DNA from: a virus
DNA length: 39,277 bases
IMG/VR virus record: IMGVR_UViG_3300009173_001692
Coordinates: 1 to 39,277 of that record
Direction: 5' to 3' (one strand)
The notes under the pieces: generated by a model
What the model was told of the DNA's origin: nothing
Databases searched by the model: none
The model's input: only the letters and a program-made list of their open reading frames with translations
Made by a program: the position numbers and the translations under genes
Shown: positions 13,162 to 20,120 of the stretch, in pieces
Layout of the letters: each line of letters starts with the position of its first letter
Position numbering within the stretch: the stretch's first letter is position 1

Positions 13162-14616
13162 TTATCCTTTTAATTTCACTGGAAGAATTTCATAATCAAA
13201 TTCTTCCATATTGTATAGTTCTATTCTAGCACCAAAATGCTTTAAAGTAAAGTTCTGTTTATTATTATAACTTAAATCATCGCTAATGTCAAACACTTTT
13301 AACCCTTCTTTATTTTCAGAAGTTCTCAGCCCTCGACCTATAGATTGCAAAACTTTAATCTGTGATTTATATGGACTAGCAAACACTATATTATGTAACC
13401 TTCTGATATTTATTCCCATTGAAAAGGTACCATAACTAGCAACTACAATACAATTATTATTTTGTTCTACTATAGCCCTAACCTGTTCTCTTTCTTCAGT
13501 AGGTGTCGCACCATATACCAGATGTGGATTTTTACCAACACACCTATCTATAATCATTAAACTTAAAGGTACTAATTGTTTCTCTATATATTGTGCTAAC
13601 ACAAGTGTATTACCTTCCAGGGTATCTACAAGTTTTGTTATAAATAAATTTCTTAATCTGTGAGTAGAGAGATATTCCATCTCCTCTTGATATGTTCTAT
13701 TCACCCTATTAGCTTTAACGTGATCCAAAACTATACAAGAAATGTGTAAATTTGATAATTGTTTAGCTTGTATAAGTTTAGTTGTTGTTGTTACTTTCTT
13801 ACATTTTGCAAACAATCCTTCTAGAACTAATTGATGAACTTCTGTCCCATCTAGTGTTCCAGTAGTACCTACACGATATTGACAATCATGCAATTTTGTC
13901 ATTATACCTGTCAATGATTTTGCTTTAGCTAAATGACACTCATCAACAAATACAGCACCAAATTGGCTAAAATATTGTCTTGGCATCTTATAAATTGATT
14001 GCCATGTTGATATAATAACTTCTTTTGGAGTATTCTTATCGTATCCAGAATATAGTCTATGACAGTGCTCATCAGGAAACCATCCGTAGTCAGCAAAGTC
14101 TGTATACATTTGTTCTACTAGTGATGTAGTTGGAACTACTACTAGAACCTTCCTATCGGGCATCAGATCGACATAGTACCGAATCAATGCATATATGACA
14201 AATGATTTACCAGAACCAGTAGGAGAAAGAATAAGTCCCCTATCATTATTGATGATATGATGTATCGCATCTAATTGATAATCTCGTACTTTTAAACTCT
14301 TAGATATTTTATTAACAAACTTTTTAACTAAATCTTTTTCGACAGTTTTTGGTGGTCGGATTCCTTCTCCGTATTTAATTTTGTGTCCTTGATTCGATAG
14401 AAATCTGCGGACATACGGTAGTAATCCCAAATATATCTTACCAGTAGCAGGACTGAATAAACGTATACGACCATCCCACATACGATTTCGCACCGACGGC
14501 ATAAACTTTGCATTTGGAACCTCGAAGGTAAAAAACTCCGAAAGTTCTTTACCAACCGACGGCTCGCATTTAATCCGTAGATATACTTCATTAAATTTTT
14601 CAAGTTCTACTTCCAT
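13162..14616 (-). CDS. uvsW: UvsW helicase (RNA-DNA/recombination helicase)
   Basis: A 484-residue superfamily 2 helicase that unwinds R-loops and branched recombination intermediates and turns off origin replication late in T4. Visible motifs: the N-terminal DNA-binding region with RMWDGRIRLF, the Q-like RDYQLDAI, Walker A SPTGSGKS (131-138), VVVPTTSLVEQ, DECH (225-228), and the C-terminal arginine-finger motif QSIGRGLR followed by DISDDLSYNNK. I start at ATG 14616 because the family begins there (MEVELEKFNEVYLRIK); an ATG at 14634 would add six residues. It overlaps the end of the dioxygenase gene by ten bases. Its 3' end carries a consensus promoter for the next gene. Confident. Confidence 0.94.
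   Translation of the reverse strand: MEVELEKFNEVYLRIKCEPSVGKELSEFFTFEVPNAKFMPSVRNRMWDGRIRLFSPATGKIYLGLLPYVRRFLSNQGHKIKYGEGIRPPKTVEKDLVKKFVNKISKSLKVRDYQLDAIHHIINNDRGLILSPTGSGKSFVIYALIRYYVDLMPDRKVLVVVPTTSLVEQMYTDFADYGWFPDEHCHRLYSGYDKNTPKEVIISTWQSIYKMPRQYFSQFGAVFVDECHLAKAKSLTGIMTKLHDCQYRVGTTGTLDGTEVHQLVLEGLFAKCKKVTTTTKLIQAKQLSNLHISCIVLDHVKANRVNRTYQEEMEYLSTHRLRNLFITKLVDTLEGNTLVLAQYIEKQLVPLSLMIIDRCVGKNPHLVYGATPTEEREQVRAIVEQNNNCIVVASYGTFSMGINIRRLHNIVFASPYKSQIKVLQSIGRGLRTSENKEGLKVFDISDDLSYNNKQNFTLKHFGARIELYNMEEFDYEILPVKLKG
13264..13292 (-). promoter_or_regulatory. Consensus sigma-70 promoter inside the 3' end of uvsW
   Basis: Minus strand TTGACA (13287-13292), exactly 17 bases, TATAAT (13264-13269): a perfect consensus. 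It lies in the codons for ISDDLSYNN and starts about 100 bases before the U32-like gene. Confidence 0.7.
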
Positions 14617-15179
14617 AAGGGCCCACAAAACCATCCAACAAGTGCTTTTCTAATACCTTTAGTTACTGGTAAAACTCTATGATAGCACTCTGAATGGAAA
14701 AATAATATATCTCCCGTATTTCCTTTAAATGTTTTAATCTCACTATACTGATTAGGACCACCCAATTCTAATTCAAACTCTCCACCCGAATATTCTTCAG
14801 GATCATTTAAGAACATTGACATACTAAATTTTCTAATGGTTCCTTCTATAGGTGGTCTAGCATCTACGTGCCAATTAAAAAAATGTCCTTCAGTATATAC
14901 TGTATACTGCAAATGCTCTACTATTCTTATATCATACTTAAACACATCATTCAATGGCTTAAATAATTTACCAACCTGCTGACACATATCAGAATTAGTT
15001 ATCCAACTCAATTTACAATTTCTTGAACCATAGACTGGCTTCCCTTTAGCTCCTACAATTTCTGCATCTACTAAGTTTAAAGATTCGCCTTCCTTTATAA
15101 TAGCATCTACAAATTTAGTTGGGTCACCATAATCTTTTGGAGTTACATATACATATCTATCGCCTTGACTAATCTCCAT
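14607..15179 (-). CDS. 2OG-Fe(II) dioxygenase, PKHD/prolyl-hydroxylase type
   Basis: A 190-residue protein with the full prolyl-4-hydroxylase-like core: HFFNWHVDAR (H104, D106), FSMSMFLNDPEEYSGGEFEL, GDILFFHSECYHRVLPV (H167) and R177 for 2-oxoglutarate. The length and layout match PKHD-type hydroxylases. Iron ligands are intact, so it should be active. The gene overlaps UvsY by 11 bases and UvsW by ten bases, so it is embedded in the recombination operon. The substrate is unknown (protein or modified nucleotide are options). Confidence 0.88.
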   Translation of the reverse strand: MEISQGDRYVYVTPKDYGDPTKFVDAIIKEGESLNLVDAEIVGAKGKPVYGSRNCKLSWITNSDMCQQVGKLFKPLNDVFKYDIRIVEHLQYTVYTEGHFFNWHVDARPPIEGTIRKFSMSMFLNDPEEYSGGEFELELGGPNQYSEIKTFKGNTGDILFFHSECYHRVLPVTKGIRKALVGWFCGPLWK

Positions 15180-15594
15180 GTAGAAATTTCTTCCACTCTA
15201 TAGTATTACGAATAGTCCAATTGCGATTATTAATTTCTCTTAAAACTCGTTCAGTATAATCTACCATCTTTTCTATATAAGCTTCCTTCTGTCCTATTTC
15301 TTGATACTCTGGATCAGAGTCGATATAGATACCAACATCTGTCTTGAGTATTTTTAGATCAAAAGGTTTTGCTTGATATACTTCCGGAGCTGCTTTACCC
15401 GTATAATATTCCCACTTATTTCGATACAATACCTTTCTTTCATCTCTAACCTGCTTTAATTGCAAGCAAGATTTGGTATATATCTTTAAGTACTTATTGT
15501 GAACTTGAGGGGTTCTGATACTTTCTAAATCTAATTCAGTATCATCAATTTTCAAATCAACATCTGCCATATCTTGTAATTCATCAAATCTCAT
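15169..15594 (-). CDS. uvsY: Recombination mediator UvsY
   Basis: A 141-residue protein that loads the recombinase UvsX on gp32-coated single-stranded DNA. The UvsY pattern is clear: DTELDLESIRTPQVHNKYLKIY, a WEYYTGKAAPE segment (62-72), a DLKILKTDVGIYIDSDPEYQE block, and the conserved end NRNWTIRNTIEWKKFLHGD. T4 UvsY is 137 residues. It sits after the capsid genes, as in other marine T4-like phages, and follows a late promoter and a 148-base non-coding gap. Confidence 0.92.
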   Translation of the reverse strand: MRFDELQDMADVDLKIDDTELDLESIRTPQVHNKYLKIYTKSCLQLKQVRDERKVLYRNKWEYYTGKAAPEVYQAKPFDLKILKTDVGIYIDSDPEYQEIGQKEAYIEKMVDYTERVLREINNRNWTIRNTIEWKKFLHGD

Positions 15595-15609
15595 AATATT
15601 TTTCCAAAA

Positions 15610-15733
15610 AGAAAGGAGTTAGCCAGAGCCAACCACCCATCGTTAAATCAACTATATTTGCTTCTACAAAATTCTGCACACTCAAACTTGTAAGAAGATT
15701 AAATTTTATCGGGCTGTCTTAACTACTCCTTTC
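15610..15733 (-). ncRNA. Candidate structured RNA between the tube-like gene and uvsY
   Basis: The gap 15595-15742 holds no credible ORF. Its ends are a 9-bp inverted repeat, GAAAGGAGT at 15725-15733 (read on the minus strand) and ACTCCTTTC at 15610-15618, and a further AGCC/GGCT pairing follows inside after a few bulges. The late promoter at 15740-15747 predicts +1 at about 15733-15734, the first base of the 5' arm, so the transcript would begin with the closing stem. The 5' arm also looks like a strong Shine-Dalgarno (AAAGGAG) but no start codon follows it at a usable distance. It could be a stable small RNA or a structured 5' leader of uvsY; an 18-codon ORF (ATG GGT GGT ...) reads through the 3' side but is not convincing. 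Confidence 0.4.
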
Positions 15734-15739
15734 AATAAT

Positions 15740-15747
15740 TATTTATA
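15740..15747 (-). promoter_or_regulatory. Late promoter TATAAATA before the structured gap and uvsY
   Basis: Exact octamer on the minus strand, overlapping the stop codon of the tube-like gene. Confidence 0.7.
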
Positions 15748-16282
15748 CATTACTAAAGTCATAACATGAATATGTAAAGGTTACATCTGCGGTTAAATAT
15801 GTAGTATCAGTATCTTGTGTTGTATAAATCAATCCACTTAATCCTGTAGGAAATGCATCATGTATATTACATCTCAAAACTGGATTATTTTTACTGCTAA
15901 GTATAGTAATAGTAATTTCACTATATAAATCCATTTCACCACCACGTTTCAAGTTATCAACTCTATCCTTAGCTTTAAATTGTGTGTGTGATTTTGGAAA
16001 TCCAATATTTACCATCCATTCAAATATCTCTTGATAATTTTTTAATTCTTCATCTACCATAAACGTCATGGTAAAATCTTCAAAGGTCATCGTATCTCCA
16101 ACTGTAGGTCTATCTATAAACGGAGTAGCCATTGCAGCTACACCTAATCCTACACCCGGCACATTTACCGATGTAGTAAAATATTCAGTTAATGGAAAAA
16201 TTCCTAACGTAACCTTAAATTGGCTATTTTGAGCATAATCAAAAGCATCAGGTTGTCTCCGTAAAGAGTCAATAGTTGCCAT
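15743..16282 (-). CDS. Second tail-tube-like protein (possible tail completion protein)
   Basis: A 179-residue beta-rich protein with the features of the gp19/tube superfamily: a start DAFDYAQNSQFKVTLGIFPLTEYF, a tube-like strand pair VGDTMTFEDFTMTFMVDEELKNYQEIFEWMVNIGF, and a C-terminal LTADVTFTYSCYDF. In related marine phages a protein of this size follows gp23, and T4 gp3 (tail completion, 176 residues), which has a tube-like fold, is a candidate equivalent; a baseplate-tube adaptor is the alternative. It is distinct from gp19 at 21671-22252. It follows the 87-residue gene by two bases. Confidence 0.7.
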   Translation of the reverse strand: MATIDSLRRQPDAFDYAQNSQFKVTLGIFPLTEYFTTSVNVPGVGLGVAAMATPFIDRPTVGDTMTFEDFTMTFMVDEELKNYQEIFEWMVNIGFPKSHTQFKAKDRVDNLKRGGEMDLYSEITITILSSKNNPVLRCNIHDAFPTGLSGLIYTTQDTDTTYLTADVTFTYSCYDFSNV

Positions 16283-16284
16283 TA

Positions 16285-16548
16285 TTATGAATAGTAAGCA
16301 ACTTTAACTAACAAAACTTCAGCATGAGCTGCAAAGATTTCGTCTAGTGGAGCTTTATCCAAGAATTCTGAGGCTCCACCTCCAATTGTAAATGTTCCTA
16401 TTAATACATTCGCACTAGTTTCTAAAGATACAAGACGTTCAGTAGTTCCTGAATTATGTACCCGCACTAATGTAGCTGAACCAACATTTGATCCGTTAGT
16501 TGTCGAAACACCTGCTGCAGCTTCCGAACCTTTTAATTTAAGTTTCAT
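16285..16548 (-). CDS. Small hypothetical, possible virion protein
   Basis: An 87-residue Gly/Ser/Thr/Ala-rich beta protein (GSATLVRVHNSGTTERLVSL, GTFTIGGGASEFLDKAP, ending EVLLVKVAYYS). It reads like a small beta-sandwich or decoration-type virion protein but is not recognised by sequence. It has its own exact late promoter at 16577-16584 and a GGAG ribosome-binding site, and follows the gp23 terminator, so it should be made late and strongly. Confidence 0.7.
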   Translation of the reverse strand: MKLKLKGSEAAAGVSTTNGSNVGSATLVRVHNSGTTERLVSLETSANVLIGTFTIGGGASEFLDKAPLDEIFAAHAEVLLVKVAYYS

Positions 16549-16576
16549 TATTAATACTCCGTGAATATGTTTTAAC

Positions 16577-16584
16577 TATTTATA
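16577..16584 (-). promoter_or_regulatory. Late promoter TATAAATA
   Basis: Exact octamer, 28 bases before the ATG at 16548 and just after the gp23 terminator. Confidence 0.8.
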
Positions 16585-16597
16585 ATAACTTGAACAC

Positions 16598-16624
16598 AAA
16601 AAAAGACCTCCCCGAAGGGAGGTC
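16598..16624 (-). terminator. Rho-independent terminator after gp23
   Basis: An 8-bp stem GACCTCCC/GGGAGGTC with a UUCG tetraloop followed by seven T on the minus strand. A second small perfect repeat (AATTACA/TGTAATT, 16630-16646) lies between it and the gp23 stop. Confidence 0.93.
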
Positions 16625-16668
16625 ATCAAAATTACATCCTGTAATTATTATTATATTGAATGTAAATC

Positions 16669-17973
16669 TTACATAAGATTCACGACTTCAACTCGACGGT
16701 AGTAAGCGTTACTATCGTCAGATAACGATGTAAACGGGTTCACTACGATTCCGTAACGAGTCTTAAAGCCGATCTTCGGCTGGAAGGTCTGTTCCCCAAC
16801 GGCACGAACCATCTGCAACGGAACGTATGGGCAATAGAAAATACCAGCATCATAAGGACTTGTGCCCTTATAACCAACAACATAAAACTTATTAGCTAAC
16901 GTGTTGTTCGCATACGGATCAACATAAACTTTCATGCGGCCGTTAAGAACACCGGCGAATGTATTGCCTGTGTCATCAACTGTAAGGTTATCAGAAAGGT
17001 TAGAACCTGTATCCAATAGCCCAGCCATCGAAAGAGCAGAAGCAACATCAGAGGCGCAGATAATTACATTACCTTTACCACGTCGTGTGTCCTGTGCAAT
17101 CGCATTAGCATCACGCTCGATCTGGAACATAAGACCTTTAAATTTCTCAACAGACCAACGACCGTTGGAATCTGTATCGAGATCAAACTTACCAGGATCA
17201 GCAACATTAGTTGAGGCACCTTTCTTAGCAGCCACGTAGATCGTTCGCACGACTTCGCGGTTAATTTCTGCAAGAATTTCTGTAGACAGAATGTTAGCAA
17301 GTTCTGTTTCAGCATCCAAACCATGAATGGCTTTAAGATCCTGAGCTAGTTCCATTGTGTACTCAGCTTTGAGCGCTCGTGACTTTGCAGTTACTGACGT
17401 TTTATCAATGCTGAATGCCATCTCTGCGAAAGCATTAGTAGAAGCATCACCGAGACGCTCTCCCCATGCTGTCGATCCACCAACACCTGTTGTATATGAA
17501 GATGTATCTTCAAGTACGTCAGTGCCAGCGTGAGCTGTTGCGGAACCGCCACCGGTTGTTACGCCAGCTGGCGGACTAGCTGTTGTATCCCAACCCCTAC
17601 TAGAATGATCCGTGTCGGCCTCACCATGTAGAGCTTCGGTTCCAGCTTGTGTTGCATAATGCGACTTCAATGCAAAGATAAGACCTGTGGGGCCGGACAT
17701 CGGCTGTACACCACAAATATCATATGCAATCAAGTTAGGCATCGCCCGACGGATTAGTGAAATTAGGATCGGATCCCAATTATCAACCGAACCACCGGTT
17801 GCGTTTGTAGGAGCTGCCTCTGTCAAGAACGCACGGTCCTCTGACATAGACTTCTCTTGGTTTTCCAGAATAACAGTTGTGACTGCCCGCTTATAAGCAT
17901 CCTTAATCTCTGGGAGATCAGGATGATCTAATACTGGCGCCCACTTTTCCTGTAGCTGTTCTGCGTTGAACAT
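16669..17973 (-). CDS. 23: Major capsid protein gp23
   Basis: A 434-residue HK97-fold capsid protein. The start MFNAEQLQEKWAPVLDHPDLP and the blocks ISLIRRAMPNLIAYDICGVQPMSGPTGLIFAL and FQPKIGFKTRYGIVVNPF are typical of T4-like gp23. A predicted prohead protease site L50-T51-E52 | A53 fits the L/I-x-E rule and would remove a 52-residue propeptide. Expression signals are strong: late promoter at 18010-18017, an AAGGAGATATA ribosome-binding site, and a UUCG terminator behind it. The coding sequence is noticeably richer in G+C and CG dinucleotides than its neighbours, as often seen for highly expressed capsid genes. Confident. Confidence 0.97.
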   Translation of the reverse strand: MFNAEQLQEKWAPVLDHPDLPEIKDAYKRAVTTVILENQEKSMSEDRAFLTEAAPTNATGGSVDNWDPILISLIRRAMPNLIAYDICGVQPMSGPTGLIFALKSHYATQAGTEALHGEADTDHSSRGWDTTASPPAGVTTGGGSATAHAGTDVLEDTSSYTTGVGGSTAWGERLGDASTNAFAEMAFSIDKTSVTAKSRALKAEYTMELAQDLKAIHGLDAETELANILSTEILAEINREVVRTIYVAAKKGASTNVADPGKFDLDTDSNGRWSVEKFKGLMFQIERDANAIAQDTRRGKGNVIICASDVASALSMAGLLDTGSNLSDNLTVDDTGNTFAGVLNGRMKVYVDPYANNTLANKFYVVGYKGTSPYDAGIFYCPYVPLQMVRAVGEQTFQPKIGFKTRYGIVVNPFTSLSDDSNAYYRRVEVVNLM

Positions 17974-18009
17974 TTTAGTATATCTCCTTCTTTTAATTTA
18001 TAATATTAG

Positions 18010-18017
18010 TATTTATA
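18010..18017 (-). promoter_or_regulatory. Late promoter TATAAATA of gp23
   Basis: Exact octamer 36 bases before the gp23 ATG, between gp22 and gp23. Confidence 0.85.
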
Positions 18018-18024
18018 AAAATAG

Positions 18025-19167
18025 TTATTTCTGCGCTCTTGATTCACCTTTAGAGATTGCAGACATATAAGCAGCCATCTGATTACTTAAATTACCTTGC
18101 TCTACATACGTTGGCGCTGCCTCAACTTCGTCTTCCTTTACAGTCCGAGCAAAATAGCTTGATTTGATTGTATCAAGTTTCTGACGATAATCGTCCGAAT
18201 CTTCATACTCAACATTTTCTGCGAGTCCGACAAATTTTTCCACTTCTGTATCTGTTAGATCAGAAGCAACATCTACGAGAATTTCACCTTTCTCCAACTC
18301 AGCGACTTTACCTGACATCTTAATATTCTTTTCAATCTGCTCATTCAACTTAGCTTCCATTTCGTCAGCCTGTGTTGCAGCAGCATCAAGAATATCATAT
18401 TTCTCGTCGGGCACAGTAATATTGTGCTCTTCAAAAAGTCCTTTGAGACCTGTGATAAAATTCTCAGTAATTTCTGTTTTGAGTTTATGCTCAATAGCGA
18501 CTTCGTTCTGCTTCATCCACTCTTCCACAACATAACCGAGATAAGCGTCAACTTTCTCAGATGTTCCTTCTGTAGCTTTTGCAACTTCTTCCGTCATTTT
18601 CTCAGCATACTCAGTTTCGATCTTTTCAATTTCTAGACGAACCTTAGATTTAACAGCTGCTTCAAAAATAGTTGCAGCCTTCTCTTTAAATTCTTCGGAA
18701 AGATCCTCTCCCGCTATAAGGGCTTCAACATCTTCTTTCACCGAAATATTTTTGATCTTTTCTTCGATTTCTTTCTTAGCAATTTCTAGTTCTTCAAGCT
18801 CTTTGTCCTTATTGGCTTCATCAATTTCTGCATCCGTTTTAATGGCTGCATGAATTCTCTCAGAAACACCTTTAAGATCAGTTGCTTTCATTTTAGAAAG
18901 GCCTTCTAAAGCTTTTGTAAGATCCTCAAGCATTTTAGCTTTGGTCATTTTAGCTTCCTCTAATTGTTCCCCTTCTTGATCCGAATTACCTTGAGAAACC
19001 TCAGACTCATCAGAAGCCTCAACTGCTTCTTCAGTAGTTTCTTCAACTGCTTCGGTCTCATCAAGTTCTACGATTTCTTTTTCCATCGCAGCAGTTTCTA
19101 CTGTAGTAAGTTCAGTATCAAGAAGTTCTTCCAATTCTTGGTTTAACTCCGTATTTTCAACTGTCAT
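18025..19167 (-). CDS. 22: Prohead scaffold core protein gp22
   Basis: A 380-residue, very acidic, helical and coiled-coil protein (long Glu/Lys/Ala stretches) that forms the core around which gp23 assembles. The order gp21-gp22-gp23, a predicted protease site in QLEEAKMTK (L-E-E | A, near residue 71) and the end YVEQGNLSNQMAAYMSAI, typical of gp22 of marine relatives, support it. It is longer than T4 gp22 (269), owing to an acidic N-terminal extension. AGGAG precedes the ATG; two tandem late octamers lie upstream. Confidence 0.9.
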   Translation of the reverse strand: MTVENTELNQELEELLDTELTTVETAAMEKEIVELDETEAVEETTEEAVEASDESEVSQGNSDQEGEQLEEAKMTKAKMLEDLTKALEGLSKMKATDLKGVSERIHAAIKTDAEIDEANKDKELEELEIAKKEIEEKIKNISVKEDVEALIAGEDLSEEFKEKAATIFEAAVKSKVRLEIEKIETEYAEKMTEEVAKATEGTSEKVDAYLGYVVEEWMKQNEVAIEHKLKTEITENFITGLKGLFEEHNITVPDEKYDILDAAATQADEMEAKLNEQIEKNIKMSGKVAELEKGEILVDVASDLTDTEVEKFVGLAENVEYEDSDDYRQKLDTIKSSYFARTVKEDEVEAAPTYVEQGNLSNQMAAYMSAISKGESRAQK

Positions 19168-19198
19168 TTGGATAAACTCCTATAATATTCGTTTTTAT

Positions 19199-19206
19199 TA
19201 TTTATA
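19199..19206 (-). promoter_or_regulatory. Late promoter TATAAATA of gp22 (proximal)
   Basis: Exact octamer 31 bases before the gp22 ATG. Confidence 0.75.
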
Positions 19207-19207
19207 A

Positions 19208-19215
19208 TATTTATA
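19208..19215 (-). promoter_or_regulatory. Late promoter TATAAATA of gp22 (distal)
   Basis: A second exact octamer one base upstream of the first, overlapping the gp21 stop codon; the two cannot be bound together. Confidence 0.6.
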
Positions 19216-19852
19216 ATTTTGAAAGAAAATCTGCGAAAATTTTAGCTTGTTGATCAGCTCGATTACTACTTTTTCGATCTAATTCAGCCTTCCATTCGGC
19301 AATGTCAACTTCCTTAACTATACCATTGTCCCAAACCCACTCTTTTCCTTCCATAATACCTTCAACGAAAGCATTAGGTGCAGAAGGATCTGCAACGATA
19401 TCGGCAGCTGTTGCTAAATAAAAATCTTTTTTAACAACTTGCGCACCGCCCTTAGGCTCTAAAGAACCCATTCCCCGAGATGAAACTCCAAGTCTGGCTC
19501 CTTCATCTATTAGATTTTTTACAATCTTACCATAAGGAGTATCCATAATTTTAGCTTCTCCAACGAAATTTTTTCCGTCAGGATAAAGATCCGTAATCAT
19601 GTGTGATACTCTTTCAAGATTAACTGTAGGACCATCTGGATGACCTAACTCACCAAATGCCCTCTTTTTCTGAATAAACTCTTTATTGTATCTTCCGACT
19701 TCTTTTTCAAGAATAGCCATAGGATATACCCTACCATTACGATTTTTTACATCAGCTTGAAGAAAAGTACCTTTAATTTTATAACTTTTTTCCTTACCAC
19801 CTGCTTCAGTAATATACTCAATATTCTCCATCGTTTCTGATATGAGTTTCAT
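19211..19852 (-). CDS. 21: Prohead core protease gp21
   Basis: A 213-residue serine protease (T4 gp21 type) that cleaves the scaffold and capsid propeptides. The likely catalytic residues are H71 in RAFGELGHPDG and S124 or S125 in LGVSSRGMGSLEP. An autocleavage-like site I14-T15-E16 | A17 is in the N-terminus (YITEAGG). T4 gp21 has 212 residues. An AGAAGGAGAAT ribosome-binding site lies inside the end of the preceding core gene. Confidence 0.95.
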   Translation of the reverse strand: MKLISETMENIEYITEAGGKEKSYKIKGTFLQADVKNRNGRVYPMAILEKEVGRYNKEFIQKKRAFGELGHPDGPTVNLERVSHMITDLYPDGKNFVGEAKIMDTPYGKIVKNLIDEGARLGVSSRGMGSLEPKGGAQVVKKDFYLATAADIVADPSAPNAFVEGIMEGKEWVWDNGIVKEVDIAEWKAELDRKSSNRADQQAKIFADFLSKL

Positions 19853-19856
19853 ATTA

Positions 19857-20096
19857 TTATTCTCCTTCTACTTCTGCAGGATCTCCTGTGATCCCAGTAT
19901 CTTGTCCCGGATTAGGTTCAGGCGGTTGAAACATATTACCTGCCATAGTTAATTTATGAACGGACAATGCATCTTGTTTTTTCAATTGCATTACCTGATC
20001 AAAACTTTTTTGCGCAGCAACATTATCACCACCTGCTATTGCATCTATTACATCTTTCAAATCTGCATCCGAAGACGCTTGTGTTTCATTAGCCAT
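19857..20096 (-). CDS. Prohead core protein (gp67/gp68-like)
   Basis: A 79-residue acidic protein between portal and protease, where marine T4-like phages have the small prohead core protein. The helix DLKDVIDAIAGGDNVAAQKSFDQVMQLKKQDALSVHK is the recognisable part; the C-terminus is Pro/Gly/Asp-rich and disordered. It should be part of the scaffold core that shapes the head. A late promoter (20113-20120) and GGAGAG ribosome-binding site precede it. Confidence 0.78.
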   Translation of the reverse strand: MANETQASSDADLKDVIDAIAGGDNVAAQKSFDQVMQLKKQDALSVHKLTMAGNMFQPPEPNPGQDTGITGDPAEVEGE

Positions 20097-20112
20097 ATTG
20101 TTTTCTCTCCAC

Positions 20113-20120
20113 TATTTATA
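20113..20120 (-). promoter_or_regulatory. Late promoter TATAAATA of the core protein-gp21 genes
   Basis: Exact octamer 16 bases before the ATG at 20096, inside the end of gp20 (stop at 20116). Confidence 0.8.

Noticed and set aside
13901-13930. TTGACA inside uvsW (second copy)
   Set aside because: A TATAAT-like sequence lies only a few bases away, not at promoter spacing.
16934-17239. 101-codon plus-strand frame inside gp23
   Set aside because: Antisense shadow of a strongly coding, CG-richer capsid gene; no start signals and no recognisable protein.
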